Source: Gaetbulibacter saemankumensis DSM 17032
Lineage (GTDB): Bacteria; Bacteroidota; Bacteroidia; Flavobacteriales; Flavobacteriaceae
NCBI RefSeq assembly: GCF_000425645.1
Contig: NZ_AUDV01000006.1
Location: 248,001 to 312,000 of the forward strand
DNA: 64,000 nucleotides
Reading direction: 5' to 3'
The position numbers and the translations under genes are program-made. Each line of letters begins with the position of its first letter. The stretch's first letter is position 1. Below are positions 56,414 to 64,000 of this stretch, piece by piece. The notes under the pieces are model-generated. The model searched no databases, had not been told where the DNA came from, and saw only the letters and a list, made by a program, of their open reading frames with translations.

Positions 56414-57304
56414 ATGAACAGAGAAAATTTAATATCAAAATGGCTTAATAACGATCTAAATGATCTAGAACTTGAAGCATTTAAAAAGCTTGAAGACTAT
56501 GATGATTTAATGAAGTTAAACAACAGCTTACAAAATTTTAAAGCCGATACTTACGATACTACTAAGGAATTAGATGCCGTATTATTGACTATTAAAACTA
56601 AGAAAGCTAATAAATCATCATGGCTAAAGCCTATAATGCGCATTGCTGCTGTTTTGGCTGTTTGTTTTGGTTTATATTACTATACTACAACTTTAGATAC
56701 AACCATAACAACTGAAGTTGCAGAAAAAACCATGATAGAATTACCAGACGCATCTTTTGTTAATTTAAATGCTAAATCTGTTTTAGCCTTTAATAAATCG
56801 TCTTGGAAATCGAATCGTGAAGTCGACCTAGACGGCGAGGCCTTTTTTAAAGTTGCTAAAGGCTCTTCTTTTAAAGTAAAAACCAAAGTGGGTATAGTTA
56901 CCGTATATGGTACAGAGTTCAACGTGAAACAACGCAATGAATATTTTGAAGTTATTTGCTACGAAGGGTTAGTTGGTGTTACCTTAAATTCCAAAGAAAC
57001 CAAATTAAAACCTGGAGACAGTTTTTTAATCATCGATGGGAAACAAGTTGCTAAAGAAAAAGAAATACGCACAACCCCTTCGTGGATAAATAACGAAAGT
57101 TCATTTAAAAGCATACCCTACGGCGAAGTTATTTCTGAATTTGAAAGACAGTACGGTGTAAATATTAAGCTTGAAAATATTGACCGCAGGCAATTATTTA
57201 CAGGCAATTTTACTCACGACAGCCTGGAAGTTGCTTTAAAATCTATCGCTTTAGGAGCTCAAATTAGTCGTAACAATAAAACTATAACTTTAAAACGTGA
57301 ATAG
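56414..57304 (+). CDS. FecR-type anti-sigma factor
   Basis: Membrane anti-sigma factor of 296 residues. A cytoplasmic N-terminus of about 75 residues precedes a transmembrane helix (IMRIAAVLAVCFGLYYYTTT), then the FecR domain (AEKTMIELPDASFVNLNAKSVLAFN, VYGTEFNVK) and a C-terminal DUF4974-like domain (FKSIPYGEVISEFERQYGVNIK, LFTGNFTHDSLEVALKSIAL). It holds the preceding sigma factor in check until the downstream receptor signals. Its last codons overlap the receptor gene by 8 bp. Confidence 0.94.
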   Translation: MNRENLISKWLNNDLNDLELEAFKKLEDYDDLMKLNNSLQNFKADTYDTTKELDAVLLTIKTKKANKSSWLKPIMRIAAVLAVCFGLYYYTTTLDTTITTEVAEKTMIELPDASFVNLNAKSVLAFNKSSWKSNREVDLDGEAFFKVAKGSSFKVKTKVGIVTVYGTEFNVKQRNEYFEVICYEGLVGVTLNSKETKLKPGDSFLIIDGKQVAKEKEIRTTPSWINNESSFKSIPYGEVISEFERQYGVNIKLENIDRRQLFTGNFTHDSLEVALKSIALGAQISRNNKTITLKRE

Positions 57305-59618
57305 AAACAATCGATTTTCTATTCTTACCATCCTGTTTTTTTTGAATGTTTTTATGCTTTTGGCTCAAAACAATCAGGAAAAACAAGAACCCTTATTTAA
57401 AATTTTAAAAATTCTTGAATCTCGTTATAAAGTAAGTTTCTCCTATATTGATGACAATATTAAGAATAAACAGGCCTTTTTACCAAGTCCTGATATTAGC
57501 TTAGATGAAGCCCTGGAATTTTTAAAGATTGACACCCAATTGGGTTTTGAAAAAATAGACGATCGCTTTGTTGTTATAAAGAAAATTAGTCTTCCTAAGA
57601 AAGGACAGTTTAACACACAACGATTGGAAGAAGTTGTTATAACCAATTACCTAACTCAGGGTATAACAAAATTCAATGATGGATCTATCAGTTTAAAACC
57701 CGAAACTTTTGGTATCCTTCCAGGATTAATAGAACCCGATGTTTTACAAATTATTCAAGCACTACCAGGTGTTATGAGTACCGATGAAACGGTTTCTAAC
57801 ATTAATGTTCGTGGTGGGACTCATGACCAAAACCTCATCCTTTGGGATGGCATAAAAATGTACCAGTCGGGACATTTTTTTGGTTTAATTTCCGCATTTA
57901 ACCCTTACACGACCAAGCACATTAATATTTATAAAAATGGTACCCATGCAAAATATGGCGATGGTATTTCCAGTGTAATAGACATGCGGCTTTCGAACGT
58001 TATTGATAATGATTTTCAGGCTGGCTTGGGCTTTAACCTTATTAATGCTGATGGATATACCAAAATCCCACTTTCTAAAAAAGCCGAACTACAACTCTCG
58101 GCACGTCGATCGGTTACCGATTTAATATTAACACCTACATACAACCAGTATTTCAAACGTGTATTTCAGGATTCGGAACTTTCAAATACTGAAAAGAATA
58201 CCAATTCGATTTCTAAAAACGAATCTTTTTACTTTTACGATGTGTCTTTAAAATTTCTATATGACATTAGTAAGAAAGATAAATTCAGGCTGAATCTTTT
58301 AAATGGAAAAAACAATCTACATTATGATGAAGTTTCTACTATAAATAACGAAAATGAAGCTTTAAACAGCAGATTAACACAAGAAAATCAGGCTGCCAGT
58401 ATATCCTATACTAGAGATTGGAACCAAGATGTTTCAACCTCTACGCAAATATATGTTTCTAACTATGATTTAGATGCGACCAATCAAGATATATTAAACG
58501 ACCAACGCCTTATTCAAGAAAATGAAGTTTATGATGGCGCCATAAAGCTTGATATAGATTATAATTTCAATAATCAATTGAGATTTAATGCAGGGTATCA
58601 ATTTTCAGAAATTGGCATCAGTAACTTAGCCGATGTTAACAATCCTGTTTACCGCAGTTACATTAAGGAAGTTATTCGAAGCCATGCTATTTACGCTGAA
58701 ACTAATTTATTATCGTATAATGCCAATACCAATTTAAAATTAGGTGGACGTTTCAATTATTTTCAGAAATTTAATATGTTTTTAGCCGAACCTAGGTTAA
58801 GTTTTAGTCAGCGATTTTTAAATTATTTCCGTTTTGAAATACTTGGTGAATTTAAAAGTCAGACCACCTCACAAATTATCGACTTACAAAACGATTTTCT
58901 TGGTATAGAAAAGCGTCGTTGGGTGTTAGCTAATAACGATAACAGACCCATTACAAAAAGCAAACAACTGTCAGTTGGTATTCATTTTAATAAAAATCAA
59001 TTGCTTTTCAGTGCAGAAACCTATATTAAAAAAGTAAACGGCATTACAACCCGAAGTCAGGGATTTCAAAATCAATACCAATTTACCAATGCAATTGGCT
59101 CCTATGAAATTAAAGGACTAGACATTTTACTTAATAAGCAATTTGACAGTATTATCAGTACCTGGGTATCCTACTCGTACAGCACCAACAATTACACCTT
59201 TAAAACACTAAATAACGGCACCCCTTTCCCTAATAACACTGATATAAGACATGCTGTAACTTTTGCTGGCACATATACCTATAACAAACTAAAACTGGCC
59301 TTAGGCTTTAACTGGCATTCCGGAAAACCAACCACCGAGCCATTGGACTACGACAACACAAACAGAGATGATATTACTTATAAAAGTCCGAACAGCTCAA
59401 CTCTAAAAGATTATTTCCGTGCCGATTGCTCGGCAACCTATGGGTTTGATTTATCAAGAAACAGTCGCGCTACTATTGGTGCTTCAGTATGGAATATTTT
59501 AAACAAAAAAAATATTATTAACACCTATTACACATTAGATAATAACAACACCATTAATAAAGTTGAAAACCTTTCCCTAGGCATTACCCCAAATATTAGT
59601 TTTAGGGTATTTCTTTAA
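57297..59618 (+). CDS. TonB-dependent receptor with STN signalling domain
   Basis: Outer-membrane receptor of 773 residues from a GTG start. After the signal peptide (ending FMLLAQ) residues ~27-95 form an STN domain (FKILKILESRYKVSFSYI, ISLDEALEFLKIDTQLGFEKI) that contacts FecR. The plug follows (IIQALPGVMSTDETVSNINVRGGTHDQNLILWDGIKMYQSGHFFG), then a barrel ending in a strand with terminal FRVFL. No carboxypeptidase-regulatory domain is present. Together with the sigma and FecR genes it makes a trans-envelope signalling unit. Ligand unknown. Confidence 0.94.
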   Translation: MNRNNRFSILTILFFLNVFMLLAQNNQEKQEPLFKILKILESRYKVSFSYIDDNIKNKQAFLPSPDISLDEALEFLKIDTQLGFEKIDDRFVVIKKISLPKKGQFNTQRLEEVVITNYLTQGITKFNDGSISLKPETFGILPGLIEPDVLQIIQALPGVMSTDETVSNINVRGGTHDQNLILWDGIKMYQSGHFFGLISAFNPYTTKHINIYKNGTHAKYGDGISSVIDMRLSNVIDNDFQAGLGFNLINADGYTKIPLSKKAELQLSARRSVTDLILTPTYNQYFKRVFQDSELSNTEKNTNSISKNESFYFYDVSLKFLYDISKKDKFRLNLLNGKNNLHYDEVSTINNENEALNSRLTQENQAASISYTRDWNQDVSTSTQIYVSNYDLDATNQDILNDQRLIQENEVYDGAIKLDIDYNFNNQLRFNAGYQFSEIGISNLADVNNPVYRSYIKEVIRSHAIYAETNLLSYNANTNLKLGGRFNYFQKFNMFLAEPRLSFSQRFLNYFRFEILGEFKSQTTSQIIDLQNDFLGIEKRRWVLANNDNRPITKSKQLSVGIHFNKNQLLFSAETYIKKVNGITTRSQGFQNQYQFTNAIGSYEIKGLDILLNKQFDSIISTWVSYSYSTNNYTFKTLNNGTPFPNNTDIRHAVTFAGTYTYNKLKLALGFNWHSGKPTTEPLDYDNTNRDDITYKSPNSSTLKDYFRADCSATYGFDLSRNSRATIGASVWNILNKKNIINTYYTLDNNNTINKVENLSLGITPNISFRVFL

Positions 59619-59629
59619 AATGCATTCAT

Positions 59630-59664
59630 AAAAAAAGGTCTGAATACCTCAAAACATTCAGACC
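59630..59664 (-). terminator. Terminator of valS
   Basis: Stem GGTCTGAAT / ATTCAGACC with a 10-nt loop. The U run is on the minus strand, so it mainly ends valS transcription between convergent genes. Confidence 0.82.
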
Positions 59665-59687
59665 CTATTTAGATTTTAAATATTTCT

Positions 59688-62324
59688 CTAGTTTAAACTC
59701 GCTAAGCTCGCTTTTAGTGTTTCAATTTTTGCCAAGGCATCAGCTTCTTTCTTCTTTTCTGAAGCCACAACTTGCTCTGGTGCATTATTAACAAAACGCT
59801 CGTTTGATAATTTTTTCTGAACGGATTTTAAGAACCCTTCAGTATAGTTTAATTCTTCGGTTAACTTTTTAACCTCAGCCTCCACATCAATACTACCAGC
59901 CATTGGCACAAAATACTCATTTGATTTTACACGGTAAGTCAAAGCCCCTTCAACCGGTTCTGAAACATATTCTAAGGTTTCAATATTTCCGAGTTTAGTA
60001 ATTATAGCATCAAATGTTGTACTTGCCTGCTCGTTATTTATAACCGCTAAATTAATAGCATCTTTAAACGCAATGTTTTTCTGCTTTCTAATATTTCTTA
60101 TTCCGGAAATAACTTCTGATGCAAATTCAAATTCAGCAATTAAAGCTTCATTTACTGGTTTTGCTTCTGGCCATTGTGACACAATTAAAGCTTCTTCAGG
60201 TGTTCTTTCTGCTATGTAATGCCAGATATCTTCAGTTAAGAACGGCATAAACGGATGTACTATCTTTAAATTTTCTTCAAAACTAGCAATAATAGCCTTA
60301 TAGGTAACAGCATCTATTGGTTGTTGATACCCTGGTTTTGCCATTTCTAACAACCAACCACAGAAATCATCATAAATTAGTTTATAAATAGCCATTAAAG
60401 CATCACTTAAACGGTATTTACTAAAATGATCTTCAATTTCTAATAAAGCCTTTTGAAATTTAGATTCGTACCATTCTAAAGCAACTCGACTCGATTCCGG
60501 TTGCGCAATGCTTTCATCAACAGTCCAACCATCAACTAAACGATAAGCATTCCAGATTTTATTTCCAAACCCTTTTCCTTGCTGACAAAGAGACTCATCG
60601 AATAATAAATCATTACCGGCAGCACTACTTAATAACAACCCTACACGAACACCGTCGGCACTATACTGCTCTATTAATTTTAAAGCATCTGGTGAGTTCC
60701 CTAAGGATTTACTCATTTTTCGGCGTTGTTTATCGCGCACCAGACCTGTTAGATATACATTATTGAATGGTTTTTCTCCTTTGTATTCATATCCTGCAAT
60801 AATCATACGTGCTACCCAGAAGAATAAAATATCTGGTCCTGTAACTAAATCGTTTGTTGGATAATAATACTTAATATCGGTGTTTTCAGGATTTCTAATA
60901 CCATCAAAAACACTCATTGGCCACAACCAAGAAGAGAACCAGGTATCTAAGGCATCGCTGTCCTGACGCAAATCGGCAGCCGTTAACGCCGCATTTCCCG
61001 TTTTATCTTGGGCCAATTTCACAGCTTGCTCAATAGTTTCGGCTACTACAAAATCTTCTTTACCATCACCGTAATAGTAAGCTGGAATCTGTTGCCCCCA
61101 AAGTAACTGACGAGAAATATTCCAGTCGCGGATATTTTCCATCCAGTGACGATAGGTGTTTTCGAATTTCTTCGGGAATAATTTAATTTCTGAATCTTCA
61201 CCTAAAACCGCTTCAATTGCCGGTTTTACCAAACCTTCCATTTTCAAAAACCACTGATCACTTAATCGAGGTTCTATAACCGCTTTGGTACGTTCTGAGG
61301 TTCCTACTTTATTGATATGGGTTTCCGTTTTCACTAAAACACCCTTATCTTCCAGTTCTTTAGCAACCGCTTTACGCGCCGCAAAACGATCTTGCCCTTC
61401 ATAATGTAAACCATAACTATTTAAAGTAGCATCTTCGTTAAAAATATCAACTACTTCTAAATTATGTTTATCACCTAAGTTTTTATCATTTTCATCATGA
61501 GCCGGGGTTACTTTTAAACAACCTGTACCAAACTCCAAATCGACATAACTATCTTCAATTATAGGGATAACACGTCCACAAATAGGCACAATGGCTTTCT
61601 TTCCCTTCAAATGGGTGAATCGCTCATCTTCAGGATTTATACAAATGGCTGTATCACCAAAAATAGTTTCAGGACGTGTAGTTGCAATTGTTAAAGTATC
61701 ATCGCTTCCTTCAATTTGATAATTTATATAGTAAAGGTTACCTTGTTTTTCTTCGTAAATTACTTCCTCATCCGATAATGTTGTCTTTGCTTCCGGATCC
61801 CAATTTACCATTCTAAAACCGCGGTAAATAAGTCCTTTGTTGTACAAATCAACAAATACTTTAATCACGGCTTCACTCATATCATCGTCCATAGTAAATT
61901 TGGTACGATCCCAATCACAAGAACATCCTAATTTCTTTAGCTGCTCTAAAATCACACCGCCATACTCATGAGTCCATTCCCAGGCATGCTTTAAAAACTC
62001 TTCACGACTCAAACTATTCTTATCGATACCCTGCTCTTTTAGTTTCGCAACTACCTTTGCTTCGGTGGCAATAGAAGCATGATCCGTTCCTGGCACCCAA
62101 CATGCATTTTTTCCTTGTAAACGCGCACGTCGAATTAACACATCCTGAATAGTATTATTTAGCATATGCCCCATATGCAATACACCCGTTACGTTTGGTG
62201 GTGGAATTACAATCGTATATGGTTCTCTTTCATCTGGTTCTGAATGAAAATAATTATGTTTCATCCAGTAATCATACCATTTACTTTCTACCTGACTTGC
62301 ATCATATTTTGAAGGCATCTGCAT
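59688..62324 (-). CDS. valS: Valyl-tRNA synthetase
   Basis: Class I aminoacyl-tRNA synthetase. HIGH motif in [15 protein letters not shown] near residue 45, the editing domain ([15 protein letters not shown]), KMSKS in [13 protein letters not shown] near 540, and the anticodon domain. A C-terminal coiled coil begins near 815 ([31 protein letters not shown]). 878 residues, normal. The start is ATG 62324; ATG 62318 is equally possible. A TACTTTTG -7-like element lies upstream at 62361-62354. No T-box or leader peptide was found. Confidence 0.97.
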   Translation of the reverse strand: MQMPSKYDASQVESKWYDYWMKHNYFHSEPDEREPYTIVIPPPNVTGVLHMGHMLNNTIQDVLIRRARLQGKNACWVPGTDHASIATEAKVVAKLKEQGIDKNSLSREEFLKHAWEWTHEYGGVILEQLKKLGCSCDWDRTKFTMDDDMSEAVIKVFVDLYNKGLIYRGFRMVNWDPEAKTTLSDEEVIYEEKQGNLYYINYQIEGSDDTLTIATTRPETIFGDTAICINPEDERFTHLKGKKAIVPICGRVIPIIEDSYVDLEFGTGCLKVTPAHDENDKNLGDKHNLEVVDIFNEDATLNSYGLHYEGQDRFAARKAVAKELEDKGVLVKTETHINKVGTSERTKAVIEPRLSDQWFLKMEGLVKPAIEAVLGEDSEIKLFPKKFENTYRHWMENIRDWNISRQLLWGQQIPAYYYGDGKEDFVVAETIEQAVKLAQDKTGNAALTAADLRQDSDALDTWFSSWLWPMSVFDGIRNPENTDIKYYYPTNDLVTGPDILFFWVARMIIAGYEYKGEKPFNNVYLTGLVRDKQRRKMSKSLGNSPDALKLIEQYSADGVRVGLLLSSAAGNDLLFDESLCQQGKGFGNKIWNAYRLVDGWTVDESIAQPESSRVALEWYESKFQKALLEIEDHFSKYRLSDALMAIYKLIYDDFCGWLLEMAKPGYQQPIDAVTYKAIIASFEENLKIVHPFMPFLTEDIWHYIAERTPEEALIVSQWPEAKPVNEALIAEFEFASEVISGIRNIRKQKNIAFKDAINLAVINNEQASTTFDAIITKLGNIETLEYVSEPVEGALTYRVKSNEYFVPMAGSIDVEAEVKKLTEELNYTEGFLKSVQKKLSNERFVNNAPEQVVASEKKKEADALAKIETLKASLASLN

Positions 62325-62465
62325 ACTTTGGAATAGTTTTTGAATTTAATCTGCAAAAGTACTTATATTTCTTGTGTTCTGAAACGAGCTATGTTAAAAA
62401 TTTAATGAATACAGCTGTTTTTAAATTTTGATAGAGACATTAAATTAAAATACCTGTAATGAATC

Positions 62466-62481
62466 TATTTCACATGGAACA
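62466..62481. other. parS-like sequence
   Basis: TATTTCACATGGAACA matches the bacterial parS core (TGTTTCACGTGGAACA form) at 14 of 16 positions. It lies in an intergenic region about 52 kb from parAB. Two mismatches, one at the central CpG, leave it uncertain. Confidence 0.35.
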
Positions 62482-62561
62482 ACATAAAAAATGGGAAATT
62501 TTATTTTAACATTTTTTAATACTCTACAGACATGGTATTAAGTACATTTGCTTTAAAATTG

Positions 62562-62580
62562 GATGTTAACAGATGTTAAC
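62562..62580. repeat. Tandem 9-bp direct repeat upstream of the DUF1573 promoter
   Basis: GATGTTAAC twice, 10 bp apart, ending about 25 bp before the -33 TTG. Spacing of one helical turn suits a regulator dimer, but no regulator is known. Confidence 0.4.
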
Positions 62581-62604
62581 GATACTGCCATACATCTAAT
62601 AATT

Positions 62605-62635
62605 TTGTAGAATGTAGAAAAAGTAAGTATGTTTG
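62605..62635 (+). promoter_or_regulatory. Promoter of the DUF1573 gene
   Basis: TTG (62605-62607), 20-nt spacer, TATGTTTG (62628-62635) match the Bacteroidota consensus. A 10-bp inverted repeat TGATATAGCA (62634-62643) / TGCTATATCA (62692-62701) begins at its end. Predicted leader of about 90 nt. Confidence 0.6.
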
Positions 62636-62701
62636 ATATAGCATAAGCCCCAAAGTAATGCCGTTTTATTGGTTATTTGCTATAGACTAGGTGCTATATC
62701 A
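62634..62701 (+). repeat. Inverted repeat in the DUF1573 leader
   Basis: TGATATAGCA and TGCTATATCA are perfect complements 48 nt apart. A third partial copy, TGCTATA, lies at 62678-62684. It could be an RNA stem at the 5' end of the transcript or a DNA site. Confidence 0.45.
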
Positions 62702-62730
62702 TAAAAAACAAAAAAAATAAATTAAGAATT

Positions 62731-63156
62731 ATGAAACAGTTAATTACAATTTTATTCATCGGTTTAATTAGTTTTTCTATTAATGCCCAAGACAAAGTAG
62801 CTAAAATAGAATTTAAATCGACTACCATTGATTACGGAACCATCGAAAAAGGATCAAACGGTGTCCGTGTATTTGAATTTACTAATACAGGTGACGCTCC
62901 TTTAATTATTTCGAAAGTAACATCAAGCTGTGGTTGTACGATTCCTAAAAAACCAAAAGATCCAATTTTACCAGGAAAAACTGGAGAAATTGAAGTAAAA
63001 TATGATACCAACAGAGTAAATCCTATTAGAAAAACCATTACTGTTATTTCTAATGCCGAAACACCTACTGTTGCCCTTAAAATTAAAGGAGAAGTTATTA
63101 ACACTGCTAACGATAGTGTATTGGAAAAGAAAGATAAAAGTATTGTGCAACAATAA
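62731..63156 (+). CDS. DUF1573 exported protein
   Basis: Protein of 141 residues with signal peptide MKQLITILFIGLISFSINAQ. The DUF1573 core has IEFKSTTIDYGTIEKGSNGVRVFEFTNTGDAPLIISKVTSSCGCTIP, KTGEIEVKYDTNRVNPIRKTITVISNAETPTVALKIKGEV: an Ig-like fold with the hallmark SSCGCT. The family is abundant in Bacteroidota and periplasmic or cell-surface; its role is unknown. A good promoter and a strong terminator show it is monocistronic. Confidence 0.9.
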   Translation: MKQLITILFIGLISFSINAQDKVAKIEFKSTTIDYGTIEKGSNGVRVFEFTNTGDAPLIISKVTSSCGCTIPKKPKDPILPGKTGEIEVKYDTNRVNPIRKTITVISNAETPTVALKIKGEVINTANDSVLEKKDKSIVQQ

Positions 63157-63177
63157 TCATTTTTGCAAAGTTTAACT

Positions 63178-63210
63178 AAAAGCGCTAAGTATATACTTAG
63201 CGCTTTTTTT
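63178..63210. terminator. Bidirectional terminator between DUF1573 gene and protease gene
   Basis: Palindromic stem AAAAGCGCTAAGTA / TACTTAGCGCTTTT with a long T run, between convergent genes. Confidence 0.93.
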
Positions 63211-64000
63211 ATATCGGGTTTTCAAGATAAAAACTAAAAAATTTATACTGACCGTCACGGTCGACCTTAAGTTTAATACGCTTCCCTTCGTCTTCATAAA
63301 ATTTATACATGAGTTCCTGCAAAGTAAAATTATGTGCTCCTTTGCCATTAACGGCAATAATAATATCTCCTATTTTTAAGCCAGCCTTATGTGCTGGAGA
63401 ATCGCGTCTAAGCTCAACAACGGCATATGCCGGTTTTAAAGTTAATTTGTATTGAGTATCTAAAATAACGCGAGTACTATTTACGTTTTCACTATTTTCA
63501 ACTGCCCCCATACGGGCATCAGGCAATTTATTCTCTACCTCGCGAACCAAACGAACCCCTCCATGTTCTAATTCAATTCCGCTTTTATTATACCGAAACG
63601 CTTCTTTAAAATTCGAATTTTTCTTTAGAGTTAACAAGGCGTTTCTGTAATCATAAATTATATTAAAACGTTTTAATATGTTACCTGCCAAACTACCGTT
63701 TCGCCCTTTAAATTTTGTAGCTATCGAGATGGAAGAGGAATCCGGATATGCCACGTTAGCTTGTTTTAATTCAAAACTTTTTAATTTTAATGCTTCTATT
63801 TTAGTACGTTTACCATAAACACTACCACTTAGCCCATGACCTAAAAAATCGTAGAAAAACTTATCTCTGGATTTTATTCCTAAAGTATCATTTTCAAAAA
63901 GCCAGAGCGCATCGCTACCCCCTGAATCAATAAGTAATTTAACAGGCACCTGCCTACCTCCTGTAACAACTTCTGCATTAATATAGGGCTTGTTATTGTA
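63209..64000 (-). CDS. Aspartyl protease family protein with PDZ domain (5' end outside window)
   Basis: C-terminal part of a retropepsin-like aspartic protease with a C-terminal PDZ domain. The frame is open to the window edge, continuing through codons before the GTG at 63949, so the N-terminus is missing. The active-site motif VKLLIDSGGSDALWLF has the catalytic Asp (DSGG). NGSLAGNILKRFNIIYDYRNALLTLKKN is the second-half strand. The PDZ domain has RRDSPAHKAGLKIGDIIIAVNGKGAHNF. Function is presumably periplasmic proteolysis; the substrate is unknown. Confidence 0.87.
   Translation of the reverse strand, partial: YNNKPYINAEVVTGGRQVPVKLLIDSGGSDALWLFENDTLGIKSRDKFFYDFLGHGLSGSVYGKRTKIEALKLKSFELKQANVAYPDSSSISIATKFKGRNGSLAGNILKRFNIIYDYRNALLTLKKNSNFKEAFRYNKSGIELEHGGVRLVREVENKLPDARMGAVENSENVNSTRVILDTQYKLTLKPAYAVVELRRDSPAHKAGLKIGDIIIAVNGKGAHNFTLQELMYKFYEDEGKRIKLKVDRDGQYKFFSFYLENPI

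Larger units (their letters stand above)
62325..62604. other. Divergent intergenic region between valS and the DUF1573 gene
   Basis: No gene seen. It holds the valS -7-like element TACTTTTG (62361-62354, minus), a parS-like 16-mer at 62466-62481, and a tandem pair GATGTTAAC (62562-62570, 62572-62580). Confidence 0.5.

Overview
The window is a gene-dense, AT-rich stretch of a Flavobacteriaceae (Bacteroidota) chromosome, probably from a marine genus; the species cannot be fixed from the sequence. Evidence includes the gliding-motility-associated isomerase GldI, fused SecDF, adjacent small and large methylmalonyl-CoA mutase subunits, a fused GatB/AspRS gene, a FecI/FecR/STN-TonB receptor set, many Cys-lipoproteins ending in xSC, and promoter elements of the Bacteroidota type (TTG, about 19-20 nt, TAnnTTTG). 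I saw no rRNA, tRNA, CRISPR array, insertion sequence or prophage. Apart from the two genes cut by the window ends, no gene looks broken.

Layout. 1-3.7 kb: end of a TonB receptor, a PQQ-type sugar dehydrogenase and a c-type cytochrome. 3.7-8.8 kb: uridine kinase, a FtsB/DivIC-like protein, and methylmalonyl-CoA mutase with a lipoprotein gene between its subunits. 9.1-14.8 kb: parA-parB-DUF5683-dapB-lepB-wbqC-DUF6122. 14.8-21.2 kb (minus strand): a phosphatase-fold protein, two rhomboids, mutL, two small paralogous membrane proteins, ribH and a TPR protein. 21.3-28.3 kb: recF, a DciA-like protein, two cold-shock genes, ndk, a DHH phosphoesterase, gldI, a cyclophilin-FKBP fusion, lgt and DUF192. 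28.6-37.8 kb (mostly minus): secDF, a SecD-P1-like orphan, mdh, DUF6588, a metalloprotease (plus) and gyrB. 38.1-45.4 kb: a porin, then a short Asn-rich leader ORF with an attenuator in front of gatC-gatA-gatB/aspS, then DUF2911. 45.5-53.7 kb: queE, a HerA-like ATPase, a lipoprotein, YitT, cupin, hydrolase, a pseudouridine synthase, folD and ffh. 53.9-59.6 kb: a repeat lipoprotein divergent from an ECF sigma factor, its FecR anti-sigma factor and an STN-TonB receptor. 59.7-64 kb: valS, DUF1573 and a partial aspartyl protease with a PDZ domain.

The strongest find is at 39.6-39.76 kb. A 15-codon ORF has nine Asn codons, six of them consecutive. It is followed by a candidate antiterminator arm and a strong intrinsic terminator directly before gatC-gatA-gatB/aspS, the operon that makes Asn-tRNA(Asn) by transamidation. 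The layout is that of classical ribosome-mediated attenuation, with Asn-tRNA as the likely sensed molecule. GatC itself carries a second Asn-rich run.

Other leads: a shared GGGTAGGAA promoter motif that ties the ECF sigma factor to its FecR/TonB operon and to the divergent repeat lipoprotein; a terminator-like hairpin at the predicted 5' end of gyrB mRNA; a parS-like sequence near 62.47 kb; and direct and inverted repeats around the DUF1573 promoter.
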